Assembly (NCBI RefSeq): GCF_027172205.1 | Contig: NC_070608.1 | Coordinates: forward strand, 44,410,001 to 44,474,000 | From: Podarcis raffonei | Lineage: Eukaryota > Chordata > Lepidosauria > Squamata > Lacertidae | Reading direction: 5' to 3' | Length of the DNA: 64,000 nt | Part shown: positions 10,472 to 22,100 of the stretch, in pieces | How the letters are laid out: every line of letters starts with the position of its first letter | Numbering within the stretch: position 1 is the first letter of the stretch | Position numbers and translations under genes: made by a program | Notes under the pieces: model-generated | Seen by the model: the letters and a program-made list of their open reading frames with translations, nothing else | Databases searched by the model: none | What the model was told of the DNA's origin: nothing

Positions 10472-11460
10472 TATTGGCTGATTCCTAATTGGTCCCAAGA
10501 CAGGAGCGAGCTAACAGTAAATCACACCAAGAAAGTTGGAGTTAACTCTTTATTAGCAAAAACAGGATCTACACAGGAGTGTCAGGCCTAATGAGTACAG
10601 CAACTCATTTCTGGCGGGACTTGCCCCCATGAAGCAGTTGCTGAGACTGCAAATTCCCGCCTCCCCACAGCTGCCTAAGTGCCCTCCTCTCCAGGGTTTT
10701 CCCCAAGCAATCTAACTTCTCCACCCTTTTTATGACTCTCCTGGTTCTGGGAGACATGGGCGGCAGGGGGTGGAGGTGGCGAGAAAGGAACTTGTTGCAG
10801 CAGGAGGGGAAGACACTCATGCCTCTTCAACAGTTGGACTCATCTCTGCCTCTTGACCTCCCTCCTCTCCTGCTTCAGCTTCTGCCTCTGCTTCTGGCCG
10901 CCTCTCTGCCACAGGTTCTCCCAGCTCACTAAGCCCTCCAGCTTCTGACACCTCCTCCTCCCAGGCTTCTTCCTCTTCTCTCTCTGACCACTCATTGTCA
11001 TCCCAGCACCAGTCCCTGGACTCTGAGCCTTCTTCCTTTTGGGGGTTCCCCAGCTGGTTCCTCCCACCATTCCTCTTTATCCAACCAGTCCATGATATCC
11101 CATGATTCTTTGTGCCAGACCATTCCAAAACACACTGAGTTGGATCCAGATTTGGGCTTGTATTCAACACTGTTGTTCCACTTGCATAATAGGCTTTTGC
11201 TTGCACGATGGAACTTCCCTGTCCTTTCTTCTGCAGCCCCCACCTGTTCACTCTCAAAATGTTTTTCCACGTGGTTGAGAAACCCTGTAGAATAGTTTTG
11301 TGGGTCCTTGAGGAAAGGTGAGGAAGAAATCCCACTGCACAAGCAGAAGTCTTGAACAAGTAGTACAGCAGCATTGAATACAACTAGTGCTATTTTTCTA
11401 GAAAAAGTAGTGCTGGAACTCACCATGAACATCTCCCTCGTTCTCTTAGAATGGCAATGG
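10472..11460 (-). mobile_element. Putative LTR-like retroelement remnant (fossil)
   Basis: A GC-rich block distinct from its AT-rich flanks. On the minus strand an AATAAAGAG signal near 10552-10544 is followed by about 70 bases to a possible end, as in an LTR. Before it runs an acidic, purine-rich low-complexity tract. It could be a solo LTR or an unclassified retroelement end. It is old, with no intact frame of known type. Bounds are approximate. Confidence 0.3.
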
Positions 11461-12477
11461 CACCCACCTGAGAGTTGTCAGAACTGAGTTCTGGCTGAGA
11501 AAAGCCCTTAGTTTATTGCGCTTGGTCACCATTGAAATCAGCTGGGCACATTAATAACTTAAGTCCCAGAGATTTCTGTCTCCTAGATTTGAACAGACAT
11601 ATCCAGATGACTCCATGCTCTAGAATAATGGCTGGAAAGGGAGGAGAGATGTAGAGAAATGCCAAAATAAAAGGCTACAGAAAGAATAATCTCATTATCT
11701 GGACAAGTCACTTCTTGTACACAGTAAGAAGCTATTTTAAAATGTCCCCAGGGTTGCAAGTGAGGATTGCTCATAGAAATAAACTCAGAAATCCAAGATT
11801 GGGAGCCACTGTGTACTCACACAAAAGACTGCACAAAAGACCTCAACAAGGAAAATATTTTTTTCTGGGAGGTTGATATATTTTTAATATTGCCATTTCA
11901 GAACTCACGTTTTGAGTCTATTCTTTAATGTAGAGATTTGCCTGTTTGTCCTATGTAGAATGTGGAAGGGTATTTCTGGCAGATGGCATCTGACATATCT
12001 GTTATATGTCTTTTGCACCTAGTTGGAACATCTTGGGGGTTCCAGTAAAAAGTAAAGTCGATCCAAAAGTCTGCCTACCCCTAACATAGTTGGTAGCAAT
12101 CAACAAGAATGTCACTGGAGATAGGAGCAAACATTAAACAACATTTGTGCATGCATCTACAAAGCAACCTCATCAGTCTGAAAATTCTGTGCACATAATA
12201 AACTGAGTCTGAGAAAACCTTCTAAGGAAAGCGACACACACAAATTGTAATGCAGTCAAGCCTGAAGAGTAAACACACAAATTTGTATTCGAAACTACAC
12301 ACTATAGTGACATGTCTAGCAGCCACTATTATGATGATGATTTATTAGTCACATAAACATAAGCACACCACTGTCACACAATCCTAAGGAATGAAGGAGT
12401 CCCCATTTAGGATCTGTGAACAGTGATTAGTGATTTACATGGACCAAGTCTTCAGCACTTCTCTTTTGCAAAGAGAA
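11461..12477. other. Intergenic, nothing recognised
   Basis: No conserved coding segment is visible, and only short chance open frames occur. Confidence 0.4.
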
Positions 12478-12485
12478 CCCCATGG

Positions 12486-12621
12486 CAGCTTTTCCCAATC
12501 TGCTGCCCTCCAATTGTTTTGGACTCCAACTCCCATCAGCCTCAGCGAACATGTCCTGTAATCAGAGATGATGAGAGCTGTAGTTCAGAACATCCAGAAG
12601 ACGCCAGGTTGGGGAAGACTG
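12486..12621. repeat. Fold-back hAT-like MITE with 8 bp duplication
   Basis: Left end CAGCTTTTCCCAATCTGCTG and right end CAGGTTGGGGAAGACTG are inverted relatives, with the internal ACTCCAACTCCCATCAGCCT core. Flanking CCCCATGG (12478-12485) and CTCCATGG (12622-12629) match at 7 of 8, supporting a hAT-type insertion. Confidence 0.75.
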
Positions 12622-12781
12622 CTCCATGGTATTCATTACATGACAAGGGCACAATACAAAACACATGCTTCAGAAGTCACCCTATGAAATCAGCAGCAGT
12701 AGGTGGCTTGTGATGTAAGCAGTATGGAAAGAGCCCAGTTCCCAACCCTGAATCATACAAAACATGCTAATATATGTTAAA

Positions 12782-12860
12782 ACAAGCTTGGGTCCCCAAA
12801 TGTTGTTGGACTACAACTCCCATAATCTCTGACCACTGGTCCTGCTAGCTAGGGATGATG
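12782..12860. repeat. Half copy of the fold-back hAT-like MITE
   Basis: GGACTACAACTCCCATAATC and CTGACCACTGGTCCTGCTAG match the family core. The second arm is truncated. Confidence 0.5.
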
Positions 12861-13284
12861 TCTTGAATGGAGGCAGTCTAAAAAGAGGTGTCATTGGAGC
12901 ATGTGGGGATAACATAGGTTCACTTCAGAGTTGGTGCCTTCTGCTGGGATGAACTGGAGCCAGACTTCGTTCTGGGTTGCTAATGGAGGCAGAGGAGAGG
13001 CACTGACAAAGTATGAAGTTTCCCTCTCATGAAAGCAAGCAAGTGTAGCGTAGCAGTCTGGGAAATGGATTCACGTACCTTTTCAACCATGAAACTCAAT
13101 GACCTGCTTTGAACACCATGGTAAGCCACAGTGTCTTACTGACACCACCACCTCCATCTCACTAACCTGGGGGGCCTGTGAGTCTGTGGTTTGCCTCAGG
13201 TGCCAAAATGTATTGGGCTGGCCGTGGACACCACATACACCACCATGAGCCCTTTGGAGAACAGAAGGCATACAAATGTGATTA

Positions 13285-13395
13285 AGAACGTAGAGCCTGC
13301 TGGATCAGGTAATGTCATAGCATCCTGCCCTGACATTGGCCAGCCAGATGCCTGTGGAAAGCCTGCAAGCAGCATTCAAGCACAAGAGCACTCTA
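13285..13395 (-). mobile_element. CR1/L3-like LINE 3' fragment
   Basis: AGCCTGCTGGATCAGG, followed by GGCCAGCCAGATGCCTGTGG, belongs to an interspersed squamate family with several copies in this window. I place it with CR1/L3-like LINE 3' ends by recollection. Confidence 0.5.
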
Positions 13396-14955
13396 CCCTT
13401 GATTGATACATAGAATTGATTGATACATGAATTGTAGAAAAGAAGAGAAAAGAAAGAAAACCTAGGTAGATTTTAAGACTTGGGGGAAGTTAGGCACAAC
13501 ACTGCTGTATTTTTTATTTTATTTATGTATGCATTCTTATGAGTAGGAGACTCCCTTTCAAAAAATAAAGTCAGGCCTTTGGAAGATTTTGTCACTAGGA
13601 CTGTGCCACTTGTTCCCATTTGTGCTGACTGGTGAACGTGGCATGTATTTTTTATTCTAAAATATTTATATTTGCAAACTAACGTGTCACAGAACAGAAT
13701 CAAAATTTAGCATCGCGGTGACTGTCTCTTGTTTCATTATTATCTCTCTGGAAGAGATCTCAGACACTGATGCCCTTGCAAATGTGCTGTGTTGCTTGGT
13801 AAGTTCGTTTTTATATCAAGACACAGGGGCTCATATTTCAAGTGTTACTCTCTGAATATTCCACCCAATAACAAATGTAAATCACAAATGTCAGCACTGA
13901 GAAAGCTGGGCAAGACAAAAGAAACCAATAAATGGAATAAACTCAGGGCATATTTCCCTGTTCAGAAAATCCCTCCAATGCAGTAAAACAGCATCATAAG
14001 GAAAGTACATCATCTCACCCTACAAAGTTGCTCTCGTGAGCCAAGCTATGGCACCTCATTATCTGTTAAGCCAGTGACTATGGGCACAACCCAGAGAAAG
14101 TCAGGAATGCTAAATCGCAAGGAGATCAAGTAGTCTTGAGCAAAGACTAATTGCCAAAGGCTGCAACCCTAAGGTTATTTGGAAGTAAGCTCTACTGAAA
14201 CCGCCGGAACTGCATAAACATGGTAGGATTTATTTTCATCAGGGTGATAAGTTTATCTGACTTTCTATTGCACTCGGTTTGAAACAGAGATCTTAGTTTA
14301 AAAATTAAAAATAAAATCATGCACAGCCACCCAAACCCCCACCCAGGGAACACCACAGCCAGCAAGCTAGTGTGGCTGAGGGATCCAAGGATCAGGCCCC
14401 CCCAGATTTAGCACAATGTTTCTCAGACAGTGGACTAGGACCCAACACTGGGCCTTGGGTCACTTTCAGGAGGTCCTCAGTGCCACAACCTATCCAGGGC
14501 TTCCTCAGTTGCCTGTTCCATCCCCCAGCTGTGACTTGGGGCTGGATCAACGGGCTCCAGCAACTCCTTGCATGCTAAGTAAATGTTGCTAGGAGAAATG
14601 TGGGGTGGGGAGGAAGCTAGCTTTCCCTCTCCTATGGGGAAAGGGCCAGAGAGAGGAGGTTAGAAAGTCACATGTAAGGTGGTGGTTATCTTCATCACCA
14701 CCATCATCAGCATCTGGGAATAGAAAGGAAGGAGATAAGAGGCAAGCTGCTACAGAAGGACAAAGTGAATGTAAAACAGCCAGGAAGAAGGGATGAAAGA
14801 AACTTGCAGGTGTTGTGGGGCGGGGAGGAAAAGGTACACTGTGTGTGTAAAAAGAATAGGAGAAGAAAATACAGGAGATGGATAAAAATATGCTGAGACG
14901 CAAGTGTATGTGGGAAGGTAAAATATAAAAGCAAAGGCCTTCTCCACTTACAGCC
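13396..14955. other. Intergenic, old repeat traces only
   Basis: No gene was recognised. Traces of the GCAATCCTA fold-back family occur near 14160-14235. The interval 14590-14900 is purine-rich low-complexity sequence. Confidence 0.4.
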
Positions 14956-14960
14956 TTTAG

Positions 14961-15060
14961 ATCATAGAATCATAGTATTAGAAGGTACCCTAGCCCAACG
15001 CCCTGCAATGTAGGAATACGCCACCATCCCGTACGGGGATCAAATGTGCAACCTTGGTGT
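14961..15060 (-). mobile_element. CR1 LINE 3' end fragment
   Basis: ATCATAGAATCATAGTATTA, followed by CCCTGCAATGTAGGAATAC, is the reverse complement of a CR1 3' UTR with its terminal TTCTATGA repeats. The element therefore reads on the minus strand. Confidence 0.7.
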
Positions 15061-15417
15061 TATCAGCACTACTCTCGGTATATTCTGCTGACAACAGCAG
15101 AGTATCTCCTGAGTAAATGCATGTACTTAGCTTGAGGGAAGATGTGCTATGGAACTGCTTACCACAAGGTAAATACTGTGGGAAAGAATTTAGCAGTTTT
15201 CAAAGATGGATCACATATCAGAAAATTCCAGTGATTTCCAGCTGATTGTGCCAAACTCTCTGCTGCTATCTGCCACCATTTTGTGACAGGTGGGCCTTGG
15301 TAATTTTCAGTCTTCACTAGGTTTGAGAAACCCTTTACTAGTGAAACTCCTCCCTAGCAGCAGAGAGAATAGGACACGGCATCCTTACCCCCTAGCTATC
15401 AACATGGTGAGTGGTGG

Positions 15418-15560
15418 TGGTGGTAGTTAGGATTGAACTTATTCAAAAGGAAGCCCCTTTGAAATAAATAGGACACGCAACCTGATCTACAGTTCCTCAA
15501 AAGTTTTGGTGTCTTCAGTCGCACTTACTTCCAAATATGTGTGCATAGGATTAGACTCTG
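15418..15560. repeat. Fold-back repeat, GCAATCCTA family (decayed)
   Basis: TAGGATTGAACTTATT at the left and CTTACTTCC, then GTGTGCATAGGATTAG, at the right match the arms of the family seen at 9510. Confidence 0.45.
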
Positions 15561-16597
15561 ATCATAAGAACTTTAAAGCCACTTTTCATTTTGTGCAGCA
15601 GCAAAGGAAACTTGATGTGCCATCTGTGTAAAGCACGAAACATTACAGGAACTTCAGGCATATAACTGACACACACAAGAAAACGATTTGGCCATGGTGT
15701 GTTTTGTGTTTTTCTCTTTAATGGTTTACATGTTGCTACAGCAAACACCAGTAGGACAATAATGACCCAGGCTGTCATGGTCATTCATCCGCTTGTCACA
15801 AAATCCAAAATGGATTTGGATGCCAATCAAATTATTTGTAATGGGGAGGCTGATTAGTGATGATTTCTATACCACTTTATATATTTAAAATATATCTAAG
15901 AACTGTAGCAAACAACTGAAGCAACAACAAACAACTTAAACAAAATATTACAAAAATACAGAGTTACATATACATATAAAAATGTTACAATAATACAAAG
16001 TTACTAATATTGATGTATTGTATATATAAGTAACTTTGTGTTACTGTAACATTTTAATATGTAACTCTGTATTTTTGTCAATCAATTCATTTACCTTCTG
16101 ACACACCCTCCCTTTCAGGCTCTGGGTTCTTGCCCAGGGTCCAAACAAACTTTCAGCTCACCCACAAAAGTCTCACAATGAGAAGAGTTCATGGAAACAG
16201 CAGACATTACCCTAGTCTCTCACTCTAGATTTGCTTTTTATGGGCAGGTCCAAGTTGGGCGGTACATCCTTAGGCTGCCCACAGCTGTGTCCCATTCAGC
16301 TGCACTCTCCACACCCAGTTCAGGTACAGCAGGTTAGTTGAGTGGTCCAGGGGGTCCAGAGGATGGAGAAAGGACCCCCTTCACTGACAGCTCTTTCCTC
16401 ATCCTTTGTCCTCTTCTCCTCCTCCTCCAGATGCTGGCTGAGCAAGTGGTAGCTCAATTGCTTTAGATATACCTGTCAGGTTGTGTGCCTGTGTGGCTTT
16501 CCTCAGCGATTTCTGTTTCCCTGGGGATGCCATGTGTCCTCTTTTTCCAGGACGCATCCTCTTTTTGAGGGGTAAAATTTGAGACAAATCACATTTA
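15561..16597. other. Intergenic, nothing recognised
   Basis: No gene is seen. A local imperfect inverted repeat (the TTACAAAAATACAGAGTTAC region at 15948-15967 and its complement near 16060-16078) encloses AT-rich sequence. Confidence 0.4.
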
Positions 16598-16874
16598 GAG
16601 CCAGTGTGGTGTAGTGGTTAAGAGCGGTAGTCTCGTAATCTGGGAAACTGGGTTCACGTCTCCGCTCCTCCACATGCAGCTGCTGGGTGACCTTGGGCTA
16701 GTTACACTTCTTTTAAGTCTCTCAGCCCCACTCACCTCACAGAGTGTTTGTTGTGGGGGAGGAAGGGAAAGGAGAATGTTAGCCGCTTTGAGACTCCTTT
16801 GGGTAGTGATAAAGCGGGAGATCAAATCCAAACTACTCTTCTTCTTCTTCTTCTTCTTCTTCTTCTTCTTCTTC
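16598..16874 (+). mobile_element. tRNA-derived SINE with (CTT)n tail
   Basis: GAGCCAGTGTGGTGTAGTGG starts a tRNA-like head with a GGGTTCACGTCTCC B-box-like site. The body ends TTAGCCGCTTTGAGACTCC and a (CTT)n tail occupies about 16836-16874. The 3' body resembles L2 ends. A close relative lies at 40104-40356. Confidence 0.85.
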
Positions 16875-17234
16875 AGTTGCTTTGAATAACCATCATAGCA
16901 TCCTCCTTTTTGCTCTGCAAATTAAGGCAACAGGAGAAACTGTAGTCTGTGGATGCCCTTCCACCTTTCTGCAACGTATGATACCACTGGACATGAAGAC
17001 TTGGTGACACAGCCGCAGAAACTAACAGACATTCAGATGATCACAATCAAATTGTTCTTCTGGGTTCCTAAACGGGACATCACAGAATGTAACAATGATA
17101 ACTGCACCTTCTCTGCTGGGTGCTACATGGTGCTACATGGGTTCTCTGCATGGTGCTACATTTCAGAATGTGTACCATTCAGCATCTATATATGCGGCTG
17201 TTGTCAACATTCTGCAGACTGGAGGCACGGCATT

Positions 17235-17320
17235 GGTAATGTCTTTACAGTCTTTATAGTCTTGAAGTTAGACTGCTGCAATGCACTCTTTGCATGGCCA
17301 GCTGTAACACTATTAATAAG
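17235..17320 (+). mobile_element. L2-type LINE ORF2 fragment
   Basis: The plus strand encodes VLKLDCCNALFAWP, resembling the L2 motif SRLDYCNALYxGLP. It is old. Confidence 0.5.
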
Positions 17321-17774
17321 TACAGTAAAAACAGGAATATACTTGCAGAATTGATAACTGACTACTCAGTGTGAATTTATTGCCTTAAATTAAAGCAAGC
17401 GAAACTGTTTTGAAGGCTGCAGCTTAAACAGGATAATTGTTCTGTCTCCTGCTTTTTACCCTGACATTTGCCAAAACTCATGACTTATTTTTTTCTGTTC
17501 TATAAAATTTGTTTTTGCTGTCTGATGCATGTAGAGATGCAAGATTTCCCCCTTCCCATTCCCTTTTTGACTCTAAAATGAATATAATGAAGTACCAATG
17601 GAAAGTAATCAGGTAGAAGCAGAGGAAAACCTCCCAAAATAAGGGCTGGAAGCAAGTTGTTTGCTGGGTGAGGCACCTTACCACAAGAAGCAGTTTTCAG
17701 CTTACCAACTTATAAATCAGTTCCTGTAGCTGGGAAATTTTTACTTGTGGCACCAGAACATAATGGGACATGGA

Positions 17775-17940
17775 CCTGGGCATTTTCCGTTGTTGCCCTT
17801 AAACTTTGGAATATCCATCCTTCTGTCATATGTGAAGCATCATCCACTATTTGCTTTGGACATCTTATAAAGACTAAACAAGAAATCCTTGTAAGCTGCT
17901 GAAAGAATAGGTGGAATTTAAGTAATTTTTTGTGTGTGTA
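17775..17940 (+). mobile_element. L2-type LINE ORF2/3' end fragment
   Basis: It encodes AFSVVALKLWNIHPSVI, matching the RAFSVVAPxLWNSLP motif near the L2 ORF2 C-terminus, followed by a 3' UTR-like sequence. Confidence 0.6.
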
Positions 17941-18204
17941 TATTATTGTGGTGGAGCTATTTCTTTTAACAGCACCCTGGCTGGTAGAAATATACAGAAG
18001 TTTCCCCTATAATTGTGATTCCAAGGCAGAAAAGGCTTCAACTCCTAATCTTCTACCTGGCACAGGAGCCCCGCCAGAAAATATCTGGCAACCCTAGGCG
18101 CACAACAAGAAGTTCAGCTTCAGTTGCTGACTTGGCAGGCTGTGCCAAAAAAAAAAAAGTTTTGGGGGGGAGGGTTGGCAACCCTGACTCGCACCAACGT
18201 ATTT

Positions 18205-18450
18205 GAATAATTATTAATAATAATATTATTTGTACCCTGCCCATCTGGGTGGCTTCCAACAAAATATAAAAAATTATAAAACCTCAAAAACATTAATTCA
18301 ATTTCTTAAAATGTAAAACAACATTGTAAAATGTAAAATGATTGTAAAACAACAATAACAACCTCAAGGCGGTTTACAAAAATAAAATTCACAACTATAC
18401 TTTTAAAAAAATACAAAAATATGGCATGTGTGTTTTAAATTAATCCCGCG
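18205..18450 (-). mobile_element. L2-type LINE 3' end with ATT-rich tail
   Basis: An AATAATATTATT tract is followed by TACCCTGCCCATCTGGGTGG and CTTCCAACAAAATAT. This is the reverse complement of a common squamate L2 3' end. Confidence 0.6.
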
Positions 18451-19125
18451 CCCTTTAAAGCCAAGAAGCAAACAGTGCATTGAAGGAGACAGCAAAGATC
18501 CCACTTGATACGGGACTGAGGGTTTCGCTTAGACGTGCTTTGCCGCACGAGCTGGAAGCTCGCTTTGCTTCTCGCGACTTGAAAGGGAAACGCCAGGCTC
18601 AGAAAAGAGTGGGCTGGACCAATGATGCGAGGAACTCGGGGGGAGGGGGCAGGAACAGATCAACAGAGAACTTCTCTCCCGACCGCCCCCTCCTCTGGGG
18701 CTGTAACATTTGTCATCGCTCGAAGGAGGTCGGGTAGGAACGTACCATTGTCGCAGCGAAGGGGTGCGCTCGCTAACAGTCCTCACGGGCGCATTTTCCG
18801 GACGGCAACGGGGACCGTTCCGTTTGGAAACGGAGCTACGGGGAGCTGAGTCGAAAGCAGCGCCGCGCCGCCGGGGCACGGTGGCGCCCGATGTCGCCGT
18901 TGGCCAGGACGTTGCCCCGTCCCCTCCCCTGTTTTGAGAGTGGCGATGGCTCGGCCCAACGGGTAACCGCTTCCTCCTCCACAGCTCGCTGCTGTTCTTC
19001 CCAGGGCTTTGCCGCCGCTGTCGCCGCTGTGGCCTCAGAGGTGGGAGGGGGCAGGAAGGAGAAGGAGGAGGAGCGGGGAGCCGCCGCGGTGCGCGCCGAG
19101 GCCCGTCTTCGCGCGGGGGCCCAAG
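18450..19125 (+). promoter_or_regulatory. SS18: SS18 CpG-island promoter and 5' UTR
   Basis: A CpG-dense block begins right after an L2 end and runs into SS18 exon 1. It has no TATA box that I can see. It carries a TCTCGCGA motif at 18570-18577 (a BANP-type CpG-island promoter motif) and a CCAAT box at 18619-18623. The exact transcription start cannot be placed from sequence alone. Confidence 0.65.
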
Positions 19126-19194
19126 ATGTCGGTGGCGTTCGCAGCCCCCAGGCAGCGGGGGAAGGGCGAGATCACGCCGGCTGCCATCCAGAAG
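19126..19194 (+). CDS. SS18: SS18 coding exon 1
   Basis: It encodes MSVAFAAPRQRGKGEITPAA, then IQK (23 residues), and ends in phase 0 at a GTGGGC donor. The frame agrees with SS18 from the first residue. Confidence 0.96.
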
Positions 19195-22100
19195 GTGGGC
19201 TGAGGGGCCTAGGCCGGGCCAGGCAGCCGGGGCTGGGGCTCATTACAGGGGGGGCGGGTGAGGGAGGTCGGAGCCCCGGCTCGCGCCTGGGGCTGCTCGG
19301 GACGTTGGGAGCCCCAAAAAGTAGTCCTTAGCCGTTTTAATGTGGCGCTTTTCCTTTCTCTTTCCCTGTCCCAACACCTCCCCGCTTAATGGAGGGGTTG
19401 CAGTTGTGGCAGCCCTGCGAGGTAGGCCGCTATTGTGACTTCCCCTATGAAGGGGTTGAAGGGAGGGGTGGGGTAGAGGTGGCTTGAATATCCAACACCG
19501 ACTTTCCACTTTAAATAGTAGTAACGGTAGTAATAATAATAATAATTTATACTCCGCCCATCTGGCTGGGCTTCCCCAGCCACTCTGGGCAGCTTCCAGC
19601 AAAATATTTAAGTACAATCATTCATGAAATATTAAAAGTTTCCCTAAGCAGCGCTGCCTTCAGATGTCTTCTGAAAGTCAGTAGTAGTAGTATTGTGACT
19701 TGCATTCGTCGAGATCGGCAGTGCGGTTTTAGTAGTAGGTTTAAAAGTGTGGGATTAGGACCTGGGAGACCAGGGTTCAAATGCCCACTCCGCCTTGATG
19801 GCCTCTGGGTGGCCTTGGGCCAGTCACTGCTTCTCAGCTCAGCCGAACTCAATAGGGTTATTTGAGGGTGGGTGGGGGTTAAATGAGGAAGGGGAGAGCC
19901 ATGGCATGCCACTTGAAGGCCCTGAACGTGGGATAGAAATGAAATAAATGATAATAAATGTTGGAAATCGGGAAAGCTCAAGCAGTGGCCCCACACAACA
20001 TAATCATGGAGTGGAAGAGAAGCGTAGAGCTAAATGGATTATAGGGGAGGGGAAGGAGGAGTGCATTAGCTGGAATTGCTCAAGAAATTGCAGAAAATCT
20101 TGTTACATGCATGTGAAAATGTCAGAGATGTCCCACTAATTATAAGTGATTCTCTCTCCTACCTCTTCTCCCCACCCCGAAAGCCCACAGCATCCAGCAT
20201 GTTGCTAACTCATGATCTACTGAGGTGGGGGGGGCACAAATCATTAATTACTGAGTAATGTAAGAGCAGGCATTCAGGATTAATGCAGTGGTGAAGGCAG
20301 AGTATAAGAGAAATCATAGCTCTTACCTACTGTTTCAGTATGAAAATTGGGGAGCAGTTGATATTAAAAGAACTTGCAACTGGAGGTGTATGTTTCAGCT
20401 GAAGTACTTTTACAGTAAGTTAAGTAGTTTAGAAGAGTGAAGATTTTAAAGAGTTGCTGTAAGTTAAATCGTTATGCTTCAGGGAAAATGATGGAAAAGG
20501 AGGGTGGGCTGGTAATGGAGAGGTTAGTAATAGGGTATGGGACTGTTAAGATGCTAAATATATATTTGTGATGCAAAAGTACTGTTGAAAACTTGAGAAA
20601 CCTGATGGTGGAAACACTTGCAGAACTGGAAAGATCACTGTGGAAAGCATATAGATATTATGGTTTCTGGTGTTGCTTAATTCATGGCAGTGGTAGTTAA
20701 CTAAGAATTTGATGGTCTGCATTCTTTTGAAGACATTGAGGCTACAGTTTTAACACCAATTCATTGAAGTCCCAGAACTGTTTCTAAATGGCTGAACTAG
20801 AAGTTACATTTCTTTTTGGGCGTGGTGGATTTTTTAAACCATACAGTTTCATCTTAAGTCACCTCCTCCCCATCTGCAATATGGAACTAATAAGACTGAT
20901 CTATCAGTGGTGGTCTCACAATTACAATAATATAATATATGTGAAGTACTTTCATTTGCTCAAACTGGTGCTTGAGTATTGATTCTGTTTAAGTAAACTA
21001 CACAGTTTTAAGTTCTATATTATCTCTGGTAGCTAACTTCATAAGTGTAGAATCAAGAATTTGATGCTTTTAACTAACTGAAGTAATAGAAGTAGTTATA
21101 GTAGATTTTTTTGTCTTTTACAGTGACTGCATAAGACAAGAAAAATGAAGTGTCATAGCTCCAATTGACATTTCTTGAACGCAGAAATTCCTATTTTTTT
21201 CCTTCTAAAAATTATGAGTAAATAATTATTGTGGGGGTGGGGAGGGAAAGGAATAATCTATGTATGACTAGGAAACTAAAGTGTTCCAGCAGTTTTACTG
21301 CTTCAAAATACCTACGGTAATTGCCCGCACTTACTCAAATGAAGCTTCTTTGATTTTAGGTTGTCTGACTGTTCTAATTCTGTCATTCTTAATACCACTA
21401 TTAAAGTTTAAGTATGCTTAAGATTCTGGTAGAACTTGAAGTTCTTGATAGCTAAAAGGGAAACTGGGAAAATCAGTTACATAGTTGCTGTACCCTCCCC
21501 CTTATTGAGGAAAAAGTACAACAGACAAATAGCAGTGGTAATGAAGCTGAACTTGGGATTCCACAAGAGGGACCAAGAAAGTTTATGATCTGGGTTGAAA
21601 AGACAGATTGTGACAAAATCTAGCTCCAGTTGAGATCAGTAATCCTGTTGCTATGATAGGCAGCGACTCTGAAAGAAGGAAAAGGTCTTTTGCTAAACTT
21701 TCAAAAAGAGATTCGGAAGAATAGAGTTCAGTGGGTGCTTGAATGATTGACCTTATTGAGAATCTGTTTTATTATTACAGTTGTTGGATGAAAACAACCA
21801 TCTCATTCAGTGTATAATGGACTACCAGAACAAAGGCAAAACTTCAGAGTGCTCTCAGTAAGTTAATTACCTGAATGTAATTCATGTTCACTCTTGCCAT
21901 GTTCACTTTAACCATGCTCTAAAGTAATGTGCTGTGCATACAGAACAGGTTTTTCAGGTGCACAAAACACATTATGCAAGCAAGTGCATAATCTCTAACT
22001 TCTGTTTATATAGCATTATTGTACAGTATTGGTTGGTACAAGTAATATTTTTTATGTTCAGTTAGCTGGTTAGTATATCTCAGACATATCCAACTGTTCA

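Noticed and set aside
10817-11383. 188-codon minus-strand frame with an acidic Glu-rich stretch
   Set aside because: The Glu run comes from a purine-rich low-complexity tract inside a repeat-like block; no domain or splice structure supports a host gene.
18529-18879. Minus-strand frame in the SS18 CpG island, considered as PSMA8 exon 1
   Set aside because: It contains none of the conserved proteasome alpha N-terminal motifs and is best explained as GC-rich promoter sequence.
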